A DNA stretch of 13,805 nt from Planctomycetota bacterium (GTDB lineage: Bacteria > Planctomycetota > Phycisphaerae > WQYP01). Under the pieces are notes generated by a model. The model was not told where the DNA came from. It ran no database searches and worked only from the letters and a program-made list of their open reading frames with translations. Positions within the stretch are counted from its first letter, which is position 1; every line of letters begins with the position of its first letter. The position numbers and the translations under genes were made by a program. Location: assembly GCA_021852225.1 (NCBI GenBank), contig JAJZOA010000277.1:1-13805 (forward strand), given 5' to 3'. Positions 6,186 through 13,549 of this stretch are shown in pieces.

Positions 6186-8392
6186 TCACTCTTTCGGATC
6201 CCCTAGTAGAATGGAAATACCCAGCGATTCAAACCAGTCGGTGTAGATGCAAATTAGGCGATCACGTGCACCTTCAACAAACTTGAGAACTTTTCCGTGA
6301 TTAGATGAATAGAGATCTTCACGTGTAAGGGAAAAGTTGCCACGCAAATCATGGGGATTATCCATGCGAGCCAGTCGTAGGTGATCATGAGAAATCTTCA
6401 CGCTGGCCAGCTCGGCCTGCGCAGAGCGATTTTCTTCGAATCGCAAAATATGGAGATTGGCGATCGTCCGCCCCCATTCTCTGCAAACATCCATTAGCTT
6501 GGGGGCGGGTTTAAGATTGCTGAAGCTATTTTGTGGCAGAATGTGATCGTAATCCCATGGACGATTGCAATCTTCCAAGGCTTCGGGCTTGGCTGGATCA
6601 AAACCTCTGAAGCGTATTGCCATCCACTCACGTTGCGCGTATATAAGCAAATCCCTACTTCCCTTTAGTCGCTCGATAAATGGCCAGATGCTTTCCTGTC
6701 GCCTCCGTTGGACAAGTTCATCTCCATTGGCAGGTTTTTCGATGAGACTTCGCCACCAACTCCACGCAGGAAGATTCCGCTCGTCCGGCATCGTGATAGT
6801 TTGTCTCAACATTTCTGGTCTTTGTAGCTGCAATACGCCACGCCGACCTCGGTCGAGATTCTGGACCAACCCAAGCACCCCAGAAAATGAGTCTGGCACA
6901 AGTGGTCTGCTGGCAAAATGGATAAATAGCTTTTCTACAGCCCCAGGGCGATCATCCCCGAACCAACACAAAGCTGTTGCAAGGCCCAATATTGGACGAC
7001 ACAGGGCCACCAGTTGCTCATTAGATTGTTTATCGTCGAGAGCGCGGCGCGCTAAAATCATTAGCAGCAAGTAAACGTCAGGAGTGTTTTGTGCAATATT
7101 GGTTCGCAGCACAGGGGGTAGGCCAGCTTGATTAGTGTCTCTGTCCCAAAGCAGCCAATCATCCACTTGGCGAATCACGCGCTCGAGGTAAGGACCATCG
7201 GGATCACTCGTGCCCTCCAGAAGACCAAAATAGTGTTTGATGATATTAAATTCGGCCTCTTTGCTCTTGTCTCGCGCCAATGCACGGAGCAGGGTTACGC
7301 TAAGTGTTGGCGGAAGCTTTTTGGACTGGTTTTGTGCTTGTGCCGCCCGCGTCCCCAATAATGCCAGGCTGGAATATGCCATGGGTTTAATCTCCATCTC
7401 CTCTAGGGTAGATTCGACGCCCTGCATATAAGCCTTGATCATTGTGTAGACCAGTTCTGGCCCATCCAGCACGGTACCACCGCGGTTAAGTCGTTGGAAC
7501 AGGTGTTCAACACTTGAAATATCCTGCTTCGAGGATTCGGTAACTGCGTCATCGGGCACCTGCAACGCCACCACACCCAGCCCGAGCGCCCTTTTCAGGC
7601 CTTTTTCGATCTGCGCCAAGGTTTCGCTCTTTTCGTTGATCACCTTAATGGCATTGCCAGCCCATAGCGCATTTTTGTCCTTCTCCAGCCGAGCTTGGCA
7701 GCGGCGTAGGATTTTTTTCCAGAGCGATTCCCCTTCCTGTTCCTCCGCGACTTCAAGTAACCACGCCACGGGAACAGGGGCTTCAGCTTTAAGGGCCACG
7801 CTTTATTAGCGGGTGGCCGCTCATAGTTTTCATCCACCGGTTTTGTTGACCACCGATATTTCTCCAGCGCAACGCGGATATCCCCTACCCCTAGCGTTGC
7901 TACGGGGGCTGCGTTGTCATCAATTCTATAGCCCCAAGGATGCGGTTTAGTGGTCAAACGGAATAGGAATTGTCGCGTAATTTTCGTATCGCCTAGACCC
8001 TTGGGTATAGGGTTAATGTCCAGCCACAATATAGAATCGGTCTCATCGCTGGCAAATGGATCCGAGAAACCAAGAGCGATGGAATTGCATCGCTGCTGTC
8101 CGTCCAAAAGGTGGCGGTCCAAGTATTTTTGGTCCCAACCTTTGCCATATTTCCCCGGGCGGGATTTCTGCTCTTCGAGAAGGTTGCAAACGACTAGGGA
8201 ACCAATGGGAAAACCGCGAAATATTGAATCCCAAATTAATTCGATTTGTGCAGGCTTCCACACTGCCCCGCGCTGCAAAGATGGAATGCCGACTATGATC
8301 GGCAGTTCCTCCCGATCACAATTTACCAACTTCGGAAATTGCCAAGCCGCAATTTGCCTTAACGATAAGGTATGGACATTTGCGGGTTCCAC
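6186..8392 (-). pseudogene. DUF262/HNH (GmrSD/SspE-like) restriction-type nuclease, frameshifted
   Basis: Two overlapping minus-strand frames together form one ~735-aa protein. The N-terminal part begins at GTG 8392, supported by AGGAG (8404-8400) 7 bases upstream. It carries the DUF262 signatures IPSLQRGAVWKPAQIELIWD and HLLDGQQR (residues 97-101 DGQQR), the NTP-binding/hydrolysis motif of this family. The C-terminal part has the DUF262 element LFQRLNRGGTVLDGPEL. It ends in a DUF1524-type HNH nuclease (DYDHILPQNSF with Asp/His, then GRTIANLHIL). Restoring one base near 7793 (CCC to CCCC) joins Asn-Lys-Ala-Trp-Pro-Leu directly to Lys-Ala-Glu-Ala-Pro-Val. GmrSD, BrxU and SspE relatives restrict modified or phage DNA. 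No partner genes (such as DNA modification) are visible nearby. The frameshift could be real inactivation, a sequencing error or, less likely, recoding; no slippery heptamer is evident. Confidence 0.85.
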
Positions 8393-8568
8393 GATTTTGC
8401 TCCTGGGTCAAGATATCTGCCAACCGTTGTGTGCAGTCCACCTGTTAAGTTGAACGGCGGGCTTAACCGTCAAGGCCTCCGCGGAGCAAATAGTGCCGTC
8501 GTGCGAATGGTAGCGTGGGACGAGTTCGCTCACGCCCATATTATATGTGTCAATCCAATGCTCGCAAA

Positions 8569-9159
8569 TTATTCACTAATCCGCGGTATCCCGGCTGGCA
8601 GCGGCAGCGGCCGAACGCCAACCGTCGCCGCCAGCGCATGCGGCGTGGTAACGTTTCTTTCTGTCATCATCGCCAACAGAATGCGGCCTGCAGCTTCGGC
8701 GTCGGATTGGGCCTTGTGATGATCAAATTGATGGCCGATATGGGCGGCCAACACGTCCAGCGAGTACGCCTTCAAACCCGGCCAGACGCGCCTACTCAAG
8801 GTCAGCGTGCATAAATAATCAAACGCCGGGCATTGCAGGCTGAAATGATCTACGGTATTGCGTAGCACGCGCATATCGAATCGGGCGCTATGGGCAACCA
8901 CCACATCCGCAGCGGACAGCCGGGTGAATATTTCGGGCGCGACAGCGGGGAATTCCGCGGCGTTATATACATCGGTATGGCTGATGCCATGGCAATCGGT
9001 TATCCAGTCAGCCCGAAACCAGCCATATCCTTTGGGCGGCCGGACCAGGGAATAAAAGGTATCGACAAGCCGGTTATTTTCAAACACGACAACGCCTACC
9101 GAGCAGATACTCAATTCACTGTAATTGGCAGTTTCAAAATCAATGGCAACGATTTTCAT
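8569..9159 (-). CDS. DEDDh 3'-5' exonuclease (DNA polymerase III epsilon-like)
   Basis: 196 aa. The exonuclease fold binds two metal ions through Asp7 and Glu9 (VAIDFET, ExoI motif), Asp95 (VVAHSARFDMRVL, ExoII) and His148/Asp153 (HHKAQSDAEAAG, ExoIII of the DEDDh type). Thus the whole catalytic set is present. It is a stand-alone domain, too short to be the replicative DnaQ fused to other parts. Relatives trim DNA or RNA 3' ends in repair or RNA turnover, and which applies here cannot be told. The ATG at 9159 has AAGG five bases upstream. A short ORF (9140-9244) overlaps its start and may couple translation. The neighbouring DUF262 gene lies on the same strand, 176 bp downstream. Confidence 0.88.
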   Translation of the reverse strand: MKIVAIDFETANYSELSICSVGVVVFENNRLVDTFYSLVRPPKGYGWFRADWITDCHGISHTDVYNAAEFPAVAPEIFTRLSAADVVVAHSARFDMRVLRNTVDHFSLQCPAFDYLCTLTLSRRVWPGLKAYSLDVLAAHIGHQFDHHKAQSDAEAAGRILLAMMTERNVTTPHALAATVGVRPLPLPAGIPRISE

Positions 9160-9244
9160 AGGACCTTAATTCGGTATAAAGATAAGCCAGCATGGGGACG
9201 ACGGGGCCGAGGCTCGCTTTAAGTTCCTGCATATCCGCATCCAT
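9140..9244 (-). CDS. Small ORF overlapping the exonuclease start
   Basis: 34 codons from ATG 9244 to TGA 9142-9140, overlapping the first 20 bases of the exonuclease gene in another frame. A GGAG sits about 7 bases before the ATG. The peptide (MDADMQELKASLGPVVPMLA, then YLYTELRSYENRCH) has an acidic/helical start and a hydrophobic middle. The arrangement, a ribosome site, short ORF and stop just inside the next start, fits a translationally coupled leader or a small partner protein. It is short enough to be chance and no family is recognised. Confidence 0.4.
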   Translation of the reverse strand: MDADMQELKASLGPVVPMLAYLYTELRSYENRCH

Positions 9245-9596
9245 TCATTCTCTCCGTCGGCGACGATAGTGTTTCGCCAATTTGATTCAACGCAATCGTA
9301 ACGACCTTTTCATTTGCCGCAAGCCGCTGCAGTCTCCGGTTGCCAAGGCTATCAATACGCAACCCGAATCACCTTCACTTTGTATTGATAATGCACCTGC
9401 AACTGCCCTGGCAGACAACTTCTTGAAATGCAGATACTTGAACATGTGTGGCCACCTTTCAACCTGAAAGTTCATCTGTGGGGCGCCCTGGACACGCATT
9501 GGGATCGCGCGATCCATAAACTCTGCGTGCTGCCCGCTGTGGCTAAAACATGACGCTGCAATATGCGCTTTCGCAAACGATAATGGTATTCAATCC
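9245..9596. other. Intergenic stretch without supported gene
   Basis: About 350 bp between the small ORF and the zinc-ribbon protein. Short ORFs exist on both strands (for example 9287-9517 minus, containing FKYLHFKKLSARAVAGALS), but none has a ribosome site, a recognisable motif or convincing codon bias. No terminator, repeat or insertion-sequence end was found. It probably carries the promoter of the exonuclease operon in its first 100 bases, but I could not find a clear -35/-10 pair. Confidence 0.4.
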
Positions 9597-10460
9597 TCAA
9601 TGCTGTCCTTTCCCTGGCAGCGTTTTGGCGCGTTGAAGGTATTGGCGGATGATGCTGCCAGCCTTGCCTGCCATTTGTTTTAATTCACCGGGCTTCTGCA
9701 CCAGCCGAATCAGCGTGTTATTTGCATGCGGACTTGGCAACAGCGTGGCAGCACGCCAGCCCTCATGCCGATTCATCTGGCTATCCAGAATTATCCGGAC
9801 CGCATCACCCATATCGCTGGGTAAAGTCTGACTGATACATATTTCATCGCCCAGTTGGTTGCACCATATTGTCGCGATCACTTTGGATTGACGCTTCGCG
9901 GTGGTCTTGGCCTTGATAGTTATTGGAACGAACACGATCCAACCGTTGAAATCTATTGCCCCCAGAATCAGGCCGCTGCTTGTCAAATTGCGCCGTAACG
10001 CAGCCCAGTACCGGTTCAGGTATTTCTGTCGGATAGCTTCAGCCGCCCGCTGCAGGTCAGGCAGATGCTCCATCATGGCAGGATTTTCCATTAACAGCTT
10101 TTGAACCGATTGCATATAACTAACCTCCCGGGAAAATTGTTCTTTCTTCCATTCGGTATGAAAGTGTTTACAGTTCTTCATTTGGCGATCTTTTCGGGAC
10201 TTAAACATGGCAATCTGCTGTGCCACAGGTTTCAGGTGTCGTGCCAGTTGGGCCGAATGCACGGCAACCCTCGCGGAGGGAACCGGCAGACGGCTTAAGT
10301 ACAGTAGAACCGCCGGATCGGCCGGACCATGGCTCACCCAATCGTGATACAAAGCCGCGGGGCAGCCAACCGGACAGGGAACCCAAAGCGGGTCCGGGTG
10401 GGACACCGTCTTGATAACCTTGCGGCAATAGCTGCAGATATAAAGCTCTGAAACGCGCAT
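9597..10460 (-). CDS. Unrecognised protein with N-terminal zinc-ribbon-like motif
   Basis: 287 aa from the ATG at 10460. The frame extends to a TTG at 10502 (301 aa) without a ribosome site, so the ATG is preferred, though its own site (GGCAGG, 4 bases) is weak. Cys9-x2-Cys12 and Cys29-x3-Cys33 (YICSYCRKV; WVPCPVGCPAA) suggest a zinc ribbon, followed by ALYHDWVSHGPADP. The middle is basic and helical (MFKSRKDRQMKNCKHFHTEW; EAIRQKYLNRYWAALRRNL). A probable beta-rich part (GAIDFNGWIVFVPITIKAK; VIATIWCNQLGDEICIS) and a basic C-terminus follow. This could be a nucleic-acid-binding protein, but no catalytic motif is visible and I do not recognise the family. It stands alone on its strand. Confidence 0.7.
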   Translation of the reverse strand: MRVSELYICSYCRKVIKTVSHPDPLWVPCPVGCPAALYHDWVSHGPADPAVLLYLSRLPVPSARVAVHSAQLARHLKPVAQQIAMFKSRKDRQMKNCKHFHTEWKKEQFSREVSYMQSVQKLLMENPAMMEHLPDLQRAAEAIRQKYLNRYWAALRRNLTSSGLILGAIDFNGWIVFVPITIKAKTTAKRQSKVIATIWCNQLGDEICISQTLPSDMGDAVRIILDSQMNRHEGWRAATLLPSPHANNTLIRLVQKPGELKQMAGKAGSIIRQYLQRAKTLPGKGQH

Positions 10461-10776
10461 ATCGCCTGCCAGAACAGAACTTCCCTTGGCACATCCGAAC
10501 AATCAGAAAAATATATGTACCGCGCCAAGCGGACAGTTATTGTCCGACGCGAAACATGTTGGGAACCGCAGTTGGCAATGTGTGCGTTAATTCGTCTGAG
10601 TTTTGCGCAGGATATGTTTGAAGTGATGACAACCAGCCTCAAATGCCGTCCCATGGTACCCGGAACCCCGACGAATTAACCGCCGATGGCACCAATCACG
10701 CGGATAAACGGCTGGCAAAAGCGCCAACCTGTATCAGGACCAGACGCATTGCGATTGTCGCCGCTTTGCGCCGGCA
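10461..10776. other. Intergenic region with inverted repeats
   Basis: No gene is supported here. Noted elements: CGGACA-5-TGTCCG (10530-10546), related to the palindrome at 6119-6137, and an 11-bp perfect inverted repeat, GTTAATTCGTC (10586-10596) and GACGAATTAAC (10670-10680), separated by 73 bases. A 33-codon frame (10578-10679) lies almost exactly between and across those arms (MCALIRLSFAQDMFEVMTTS) but lacks a ribosome site. The region separates the divergently transcribed zinc-ribbon gene and PIN/RHH module. Confidence 0.4.
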
Positions 10777-10805
10777 TTGTCATATCATCGGCGATATGAT
10801 ATCAT
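10777..10805 (+). promoter_or_regulatory. Promoter and operator-like repeat of the PIN/RHH module
   Basis: TTGTCA (10777-10782) and TATCAT (10800-10805) are 17 bp apart. Perfect inverted repeats ATATCAT (10782-10788) and ATGATAT (10796-10802) with a 7-base spacer cover the region between and overlap the -10 box, as expected for autorepression by the RHH antitoxin. Only 7 bases separate the -10 box from the toxin ATG at 10813, so the transcript should start at or next to the ATG (leaderless). Confidence 0.6.
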
Positions 10806-10812
10806 CAAAGAT

Positions 10813-11235
10813 ATGAAGCTGGTGCTCGATACGGATGTGGTGGTTGCCGGAATGCGAAGTCCACGGGGGGCGTCGGCGGCTCTTTTGCGTGCGGCACGAC
10901 AGAATCGGGTGACACTTTTGGCCAATGTGGCACTCGTTTTGGAATATGAATCAGTCTGCCACGAACTGGAACATCGCACGGAATCCGGGCTGGCTGTCCG
11001 GGAAATTGACGTCTTCTTGTCAGCCGTTATCGCCATGGTCGAACCTGTGGAGACACATTTTCTCTGGCGGCCACAGCTGCGCGATTCAGATGACGAGATA
11101 GTACTTGAGGCGGCTGTCAATGGCCACGCTGATGCCATCGTCACATTTAATATTCGTGATTTTGGGGCTGCGCCTTCCAGGTTTGCAGTGGAGTTACTGC
11201 TTCCCAGGCAGGTCATAACAAGGATCAAGCCATGA
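10813..11235 (+). CDS. PIN-domain toxin (toxin-first module)
   Basis: 140 aa from the ATG at 10813. The longer frame from 10777 would cover the promoter and operator, so it is rejected. It belongs to the group often annotated 'putative toxin-antitoxin system toxin component, PIN family'. Metal-binding acidic residues: Asp6 (LVLDTDVVVAG), Glu44 (LVLEYESV), Asp93/Asp94 (RDSDDEIVLEAA) and Asp116 (TFNIRDFG). By family this is a metal-dependent RNase. The ORF is intact and shares a 4-base ATGA overlap with the downstream antitoxin, an order opposite to vapBC. No Shine-Dalgarno is visible; the -10 box lies 7 bases upstream, suggesting leaderless translation. Confidence 0.85.
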   Translation: MKLVLDTDVVVAGMRSPRGASAALLRAARQNRVTLLANVALVLEYESVCHELEHRTESGLAVREIDVFLSAVIAMVEPVETHFLWRPQLRDSDDEIVLEAAVNGHADAIVTFNIRDFGAAPSRFAVELLLPRQVITRIKP

Positions 11236-11492
11236 AACAGACCGCTACATACCCCCTGCGTTTGCCATCATCCCTCAAACAGGCCGTCGCGCGGTTAAGC
11301 AAGGAAGATCGCACCAGCATCAACCAGTTCGTGGTCATGGCCGTGGCCGAGAAGGTCTCGGCGTTTGAAACAGCCCGGTTCTTTGCGGATCGGAAATCAC
11401 GTGCGGACTTCGCGGCGTTTGACAAAATTATGAAGCGCCGGGGCGGCACGCAGCCGCGGAAGGGCGATGAAATGCCCAAAGGAAGCAGGTAA
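11232..11492 (+). CDS. Ribbon-helix-helix (HicB/Arc-like) antitoxin
   Basis: 86 aa, second gene of the operon, starting in the toxin's ATGA overlap. The N-terminus YPLRLPSSLKQAVARLSKED, then TSINQFVVMAVAEKVSAF, is a ribbon-helix-helix DNA-binding domain. A C-terminal helix (FADRKSRADFAAFDKIMKRRG) and a short Pro/Gly-rich tail follow, the usual toxin-wrapping part. Similar proteins are annotated 'toxin-antitoxin system HicB family antitoxin' although there is no HicA partner here; the cognate toxin is the upstream PIN protein. It likely represses through the ATATCAT/ATGATAT repeat. Intact length. Confidence 0.82.
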   Translation: MKQTATYPLRLPSSLKQAVARLSKEDRTSINQFVVMAVAEKVSAFETARFFADRKSRADFAAFDKIMKRRGGTQPRKGDEMPKGSR

Positions 11493-11624
11493 CAGCCGCC
11501 AAAGCGCTTAGGCATCGCGACAAAAAACTTGCGCATTCTGGCTGGTGTTTTTGCCCGCTCGCTTATCGCGAATATCCTGTCCGGGCGGACGCAATACTTT
11601 AAAATGGCTTGTATCGCGGCGTGC

Positions 11625-12578
11625 TTACCGCGTGTCCTCGGACCGGTTTTCCGCTGATAAAATTTCCGCTTCACATTGAAATGAAGAAACCCAGTGCAGC
11701 AGGTCTGTCAGATTGGCCAAATGGCCGGAAAGAATTCCTTCATCGGGTTTGATCGCCTGGTAGGTAAAGCCCGATGGCCAAATGCGTTCATCTGCCGTGC
11801 TTGCGGCATAGCCGGTCAGCCGCAGCCGCACAGGCCCGGGCGTGCCGCCCACCATCACGCCCAGGCTGTCCTTGAAATAATCCGCCGCACTGAATTTCCG
11901 CACCTGGTAAATATCCTCAGATAACGTCAGGCTGCCAATACGCGCCAGGTTCAAAATGGGCCAGTATTGTGTCAGATGGTCATAGCCAACGGTGTACCAG
12001 GTGCCCTGGTAATTGCGAAGGTAATACGGATCGAATCGGCGCTGGGTCTGGCAATCTTTAGTCCGCACATAATAAGACATATCCACACTCCGCTCTTCTC
12101 GAATGGCATGCAGCAGCGGCGCAACCCACTCGACCCCTTTGGAAAGGATGGCCGCGGGAACAAATTCAATCTGCCCCTGGGTTCGGCGGATTTCTTCGCG
12201 TTCAACTTCTGGCAGTCCATCCAGCAATTTGGCCAGCAGTTTATCAAGCTGCTCGGTCAGCGGGGCCGGTATAACGGGCCGAACTGCCTGAACCGCCACG
12301 GCCAGCGTTTGAAGTTCAGCAACTCCAAGACAGATATTGGCAGGCATTGTCCATGTGGTATTCGTAAGCCGATAGCTGCCGGATACCCGGTCAAACGCGA
12401 CTGGTGCATCGAGTTCTTCGCACATGACACCAATATAGCGCCGCACCGACCGCGGATTCACTTCCAATGCGGTCGCTAATGATCGCATGGTGCATTTCTG
12501 GCCGCTGCGCAATTGCCGCGCGATTTCGGCATATTTCCACCACTGCTGACGAAATTTGCTGTATGTCTTTCTGGCCAT
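11625..12578 (-). CDS. WYL-domain transcriptional regulator with N-terminal HTH
   Basis: 317 aa. Residues ~15-75 are a winged helix-turn-helix (TMRSLATALEVNPRSVRRYI recognition region, then a wing SGSYRLT). After a helical linker (~85-140), residues ~150-230 are the WYL domain: RRFDPYYLRNYQGTWYTVGYD, where the name-giving triplet is Trp-Tyr-Thr rather than Trp-Tyr-Leu, followed by LNLARIGSL. The C-terminus contains a WYL-associated extension (VRLRLTGYAASTADERIWPS). WYL domains bind ligands, often nucleic acid or nucleotides, and such regulators frequently control defence genes. It has no operon partner here; the toxin-antitoxin module lies tail to tail, 132 bp away. Start ATG 12578; no Shine-Dalgarno, but a -10-like GATAAT 8 bases upstream. 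Confidence 0.87.
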   Translation of the reverse strand: MARKTYSKFRQQWWKYAEIARQLRSGQKCTMRSLATALEVNPRSVRRYIGVMCEELDAPVAFDRVSGSYRLTNTTWTMPANICLGVAELQTLAVAVQAVRPVIPAPLTEQLDKLLAKLLDGLPEVEREEIRRTQGQIEFVPAAILSKGVEWVAPLLHAIREERSVDMSYYVRTKDCQTQRRFDPYYLRNYQGTWYTVGYDHLTQYWPILNLARIGSLTLSEDIYQVRKFSAADYFKDSLGVMVGGTPGPVRLRLTGYAASTADERIWPSGFTYQAIKPDEGILSGHLANLTDLLHWVSSFQCEAEILSAENRSEDTR

Positions 12579-12586
12579 TGAAAGGT

Positions 12587-12614
12587 ATTATCGCCGGTGA
12601 AGAACCCACCGCAA
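12587..12614 (-). promoter_or_regulatory. Candidate leaderless promoter of the WYL regulator
   Basis: Minus-strand TTGCGG (12614-12609) and GATAAT (12592-12587), 16 bp apart. The -10 box ends 8 bases before the ATG at 12578, so the transcript would begin at or very near the start codon. The -35 match is moderate. Confidence 0.4.
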
Positions 12615-13000
12615 CCGCACATTGCGGCCGAACTGCAACCAGCGGTTCCACCTGCGGCCGCACCAAGCCTGAATTGCAGCATCCGCCGCAAACCACTCCG
12701 GTTCACCAGTGGCTGACCTTCCTGCCGTAGTGATAATCTGAATCTCGCGCTATGGCGCAGGCAGGTCTATTTTCAGTTTGTCGGCGAGCAGCAACTGCCA
12801 GGTCGGCCCTGAGTTATTGTCACTTAAAATCAGGTCCAGTCTTCCACGCCCCGCGCAGCAGCCAGTTGTGTGCCTTGGTACTTTGCGCAGGTTTCGCCTA
12901 TGCACTGGATGAATGTTCTGGACTTCACCAACCCCGTCGGGCCGCTTCACTGCCGGGGTGGCCAGAAGGTCGCGCCGCATGCCTGGCAACTTGGAACCGA
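12615..13000. other. Intergenic stretch without supported gene
   Basis: About 385 bp between the WYL promoter and the end of the phosphatase gene. Frames on both strands are open (for example 12752-13045 plus and 12750-12989 minus), but none shows a ribosome site, a family motif or a plausible start. A short GC-rich section has TGCGGCCG twice, one inside the palindrome TGCGGCCGCA (12652-12661). No terminator hairpin with a T-run was found. Confidence 0.4.
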
Positions 13001-13441
13001 TTATTGGCCACAGGATATGGGGTTTTTGTCGAATGTATCGCTTAAAGTGCGGTAAACATGGGTGTTGGGAGCGTAATGCCGCCAGAAACGGTTCGCGTCC
13101 AGACCCAGGGCCTCACTGATGGCTGCCGCCACCGCCGGACTTCGCGACATGCCCTGTTCGCAATGCACCACAATCGCCCCAATATCGGATTCGTGCCGGC
13201 GGACAAAATTCCGGATCTGGTTCGCATGGGCGGGTGTCATCAATTGAATTTCCGGCGAAATTTCCGCGTTAGCTGATGGTTGAGCATCGTCAAATGCCAG
13301 ATACAGCACATCACGCCGGCCGGACTGCTTTTTGACTCTGGGGCGTGGCTTGTTCGGGTCGTGAATGAATATGACTACATATGATGATTCCACCACAATT
13401 CCGGTTTCGATTTCTTCGCGACTGAAAACAAAGATTTCCAT
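13001..13441 (-). CDS. Dual-specificity/tyrosine phosphatase-like protein
   Basis: 146 aa from the second of two adjacent ATGs (13441); AAAGGA sits 5 bases before it, too close to the first ATG at 13444. The signature HCEQGMSRSPAVAAAI (Cys94-x5-Arg100) is the cysteine-phosphatase P-loop, with the catalytic Cys and phosphate-binding Arg in place. Upstream, YLAFDDAQP (Asp51/Asp52) is where the general acid or structural Asp of this fold usually lies. These compact soluble proteins occur in bacteria as predicted protein phosphatases, and the substrate is unknown. The frame continues upstream with no stop into an IS256-type transposase fragment, so gene callers may report a 264-aa chimera. The RBS argues that the phosphatase starts on its own. 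The C-terminus (DKNPISCGQ) appears complete. Confidence 0.82.
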   Translation of the reverse strand: MEIFVFSREEIETGIVVESSYVVIFIHDPNKPRPRVKKQSGRRDVLYLAFDDAQPSANAEISPEIQLMTPAHANQIRNFVRRHESDIGAIVVHCEQGMSRSPAVAAAISEALGLDANRFWRHYAPNTHVYRTLSDTFDKNPISCGQ

Positions 13442-13549
13442 CATGTTCCTTTCCGAATATCTTCTTTGAATTCGCGATAGCGGCCGTGTCGGCAACGTCC
13501 CGCCTACATATTCCCTGCCAAAAACCGCAGTCGGCACCGTGGGGGCCGC

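Noticed and set aside
7785..7800. Programmed -1 frameshift in the DUF262 gene
   Set aside because: The direction would be -1, but no X-XXY-YYZ slippery heptamer is present at the junction; a lost base is simpler.
8444..8467. GTTAAG-12-CTTAAC inverted repeat upstream of the DUF262 gene as terminator or operator
   Set aside because: Arms are short, there is no T-run, and it is not aligned with a convincing promoter; it is likely by chance.
10461..10502. TTG start for the zinc-ribbon protein
   Set aside because: No ribosome site precedes it; the ATG at 10460 leaves the Cys motif intact.
12870..13055. Plus-strand frame with a Trp/His-rich peptide (VLDFTNPVGPLHCRGGQKV)
   Set aside because: It overlaps the phosphatase 3' end antisense, has no ribosome site or recognised family, and its unusual composition is expected of an antisense frame.
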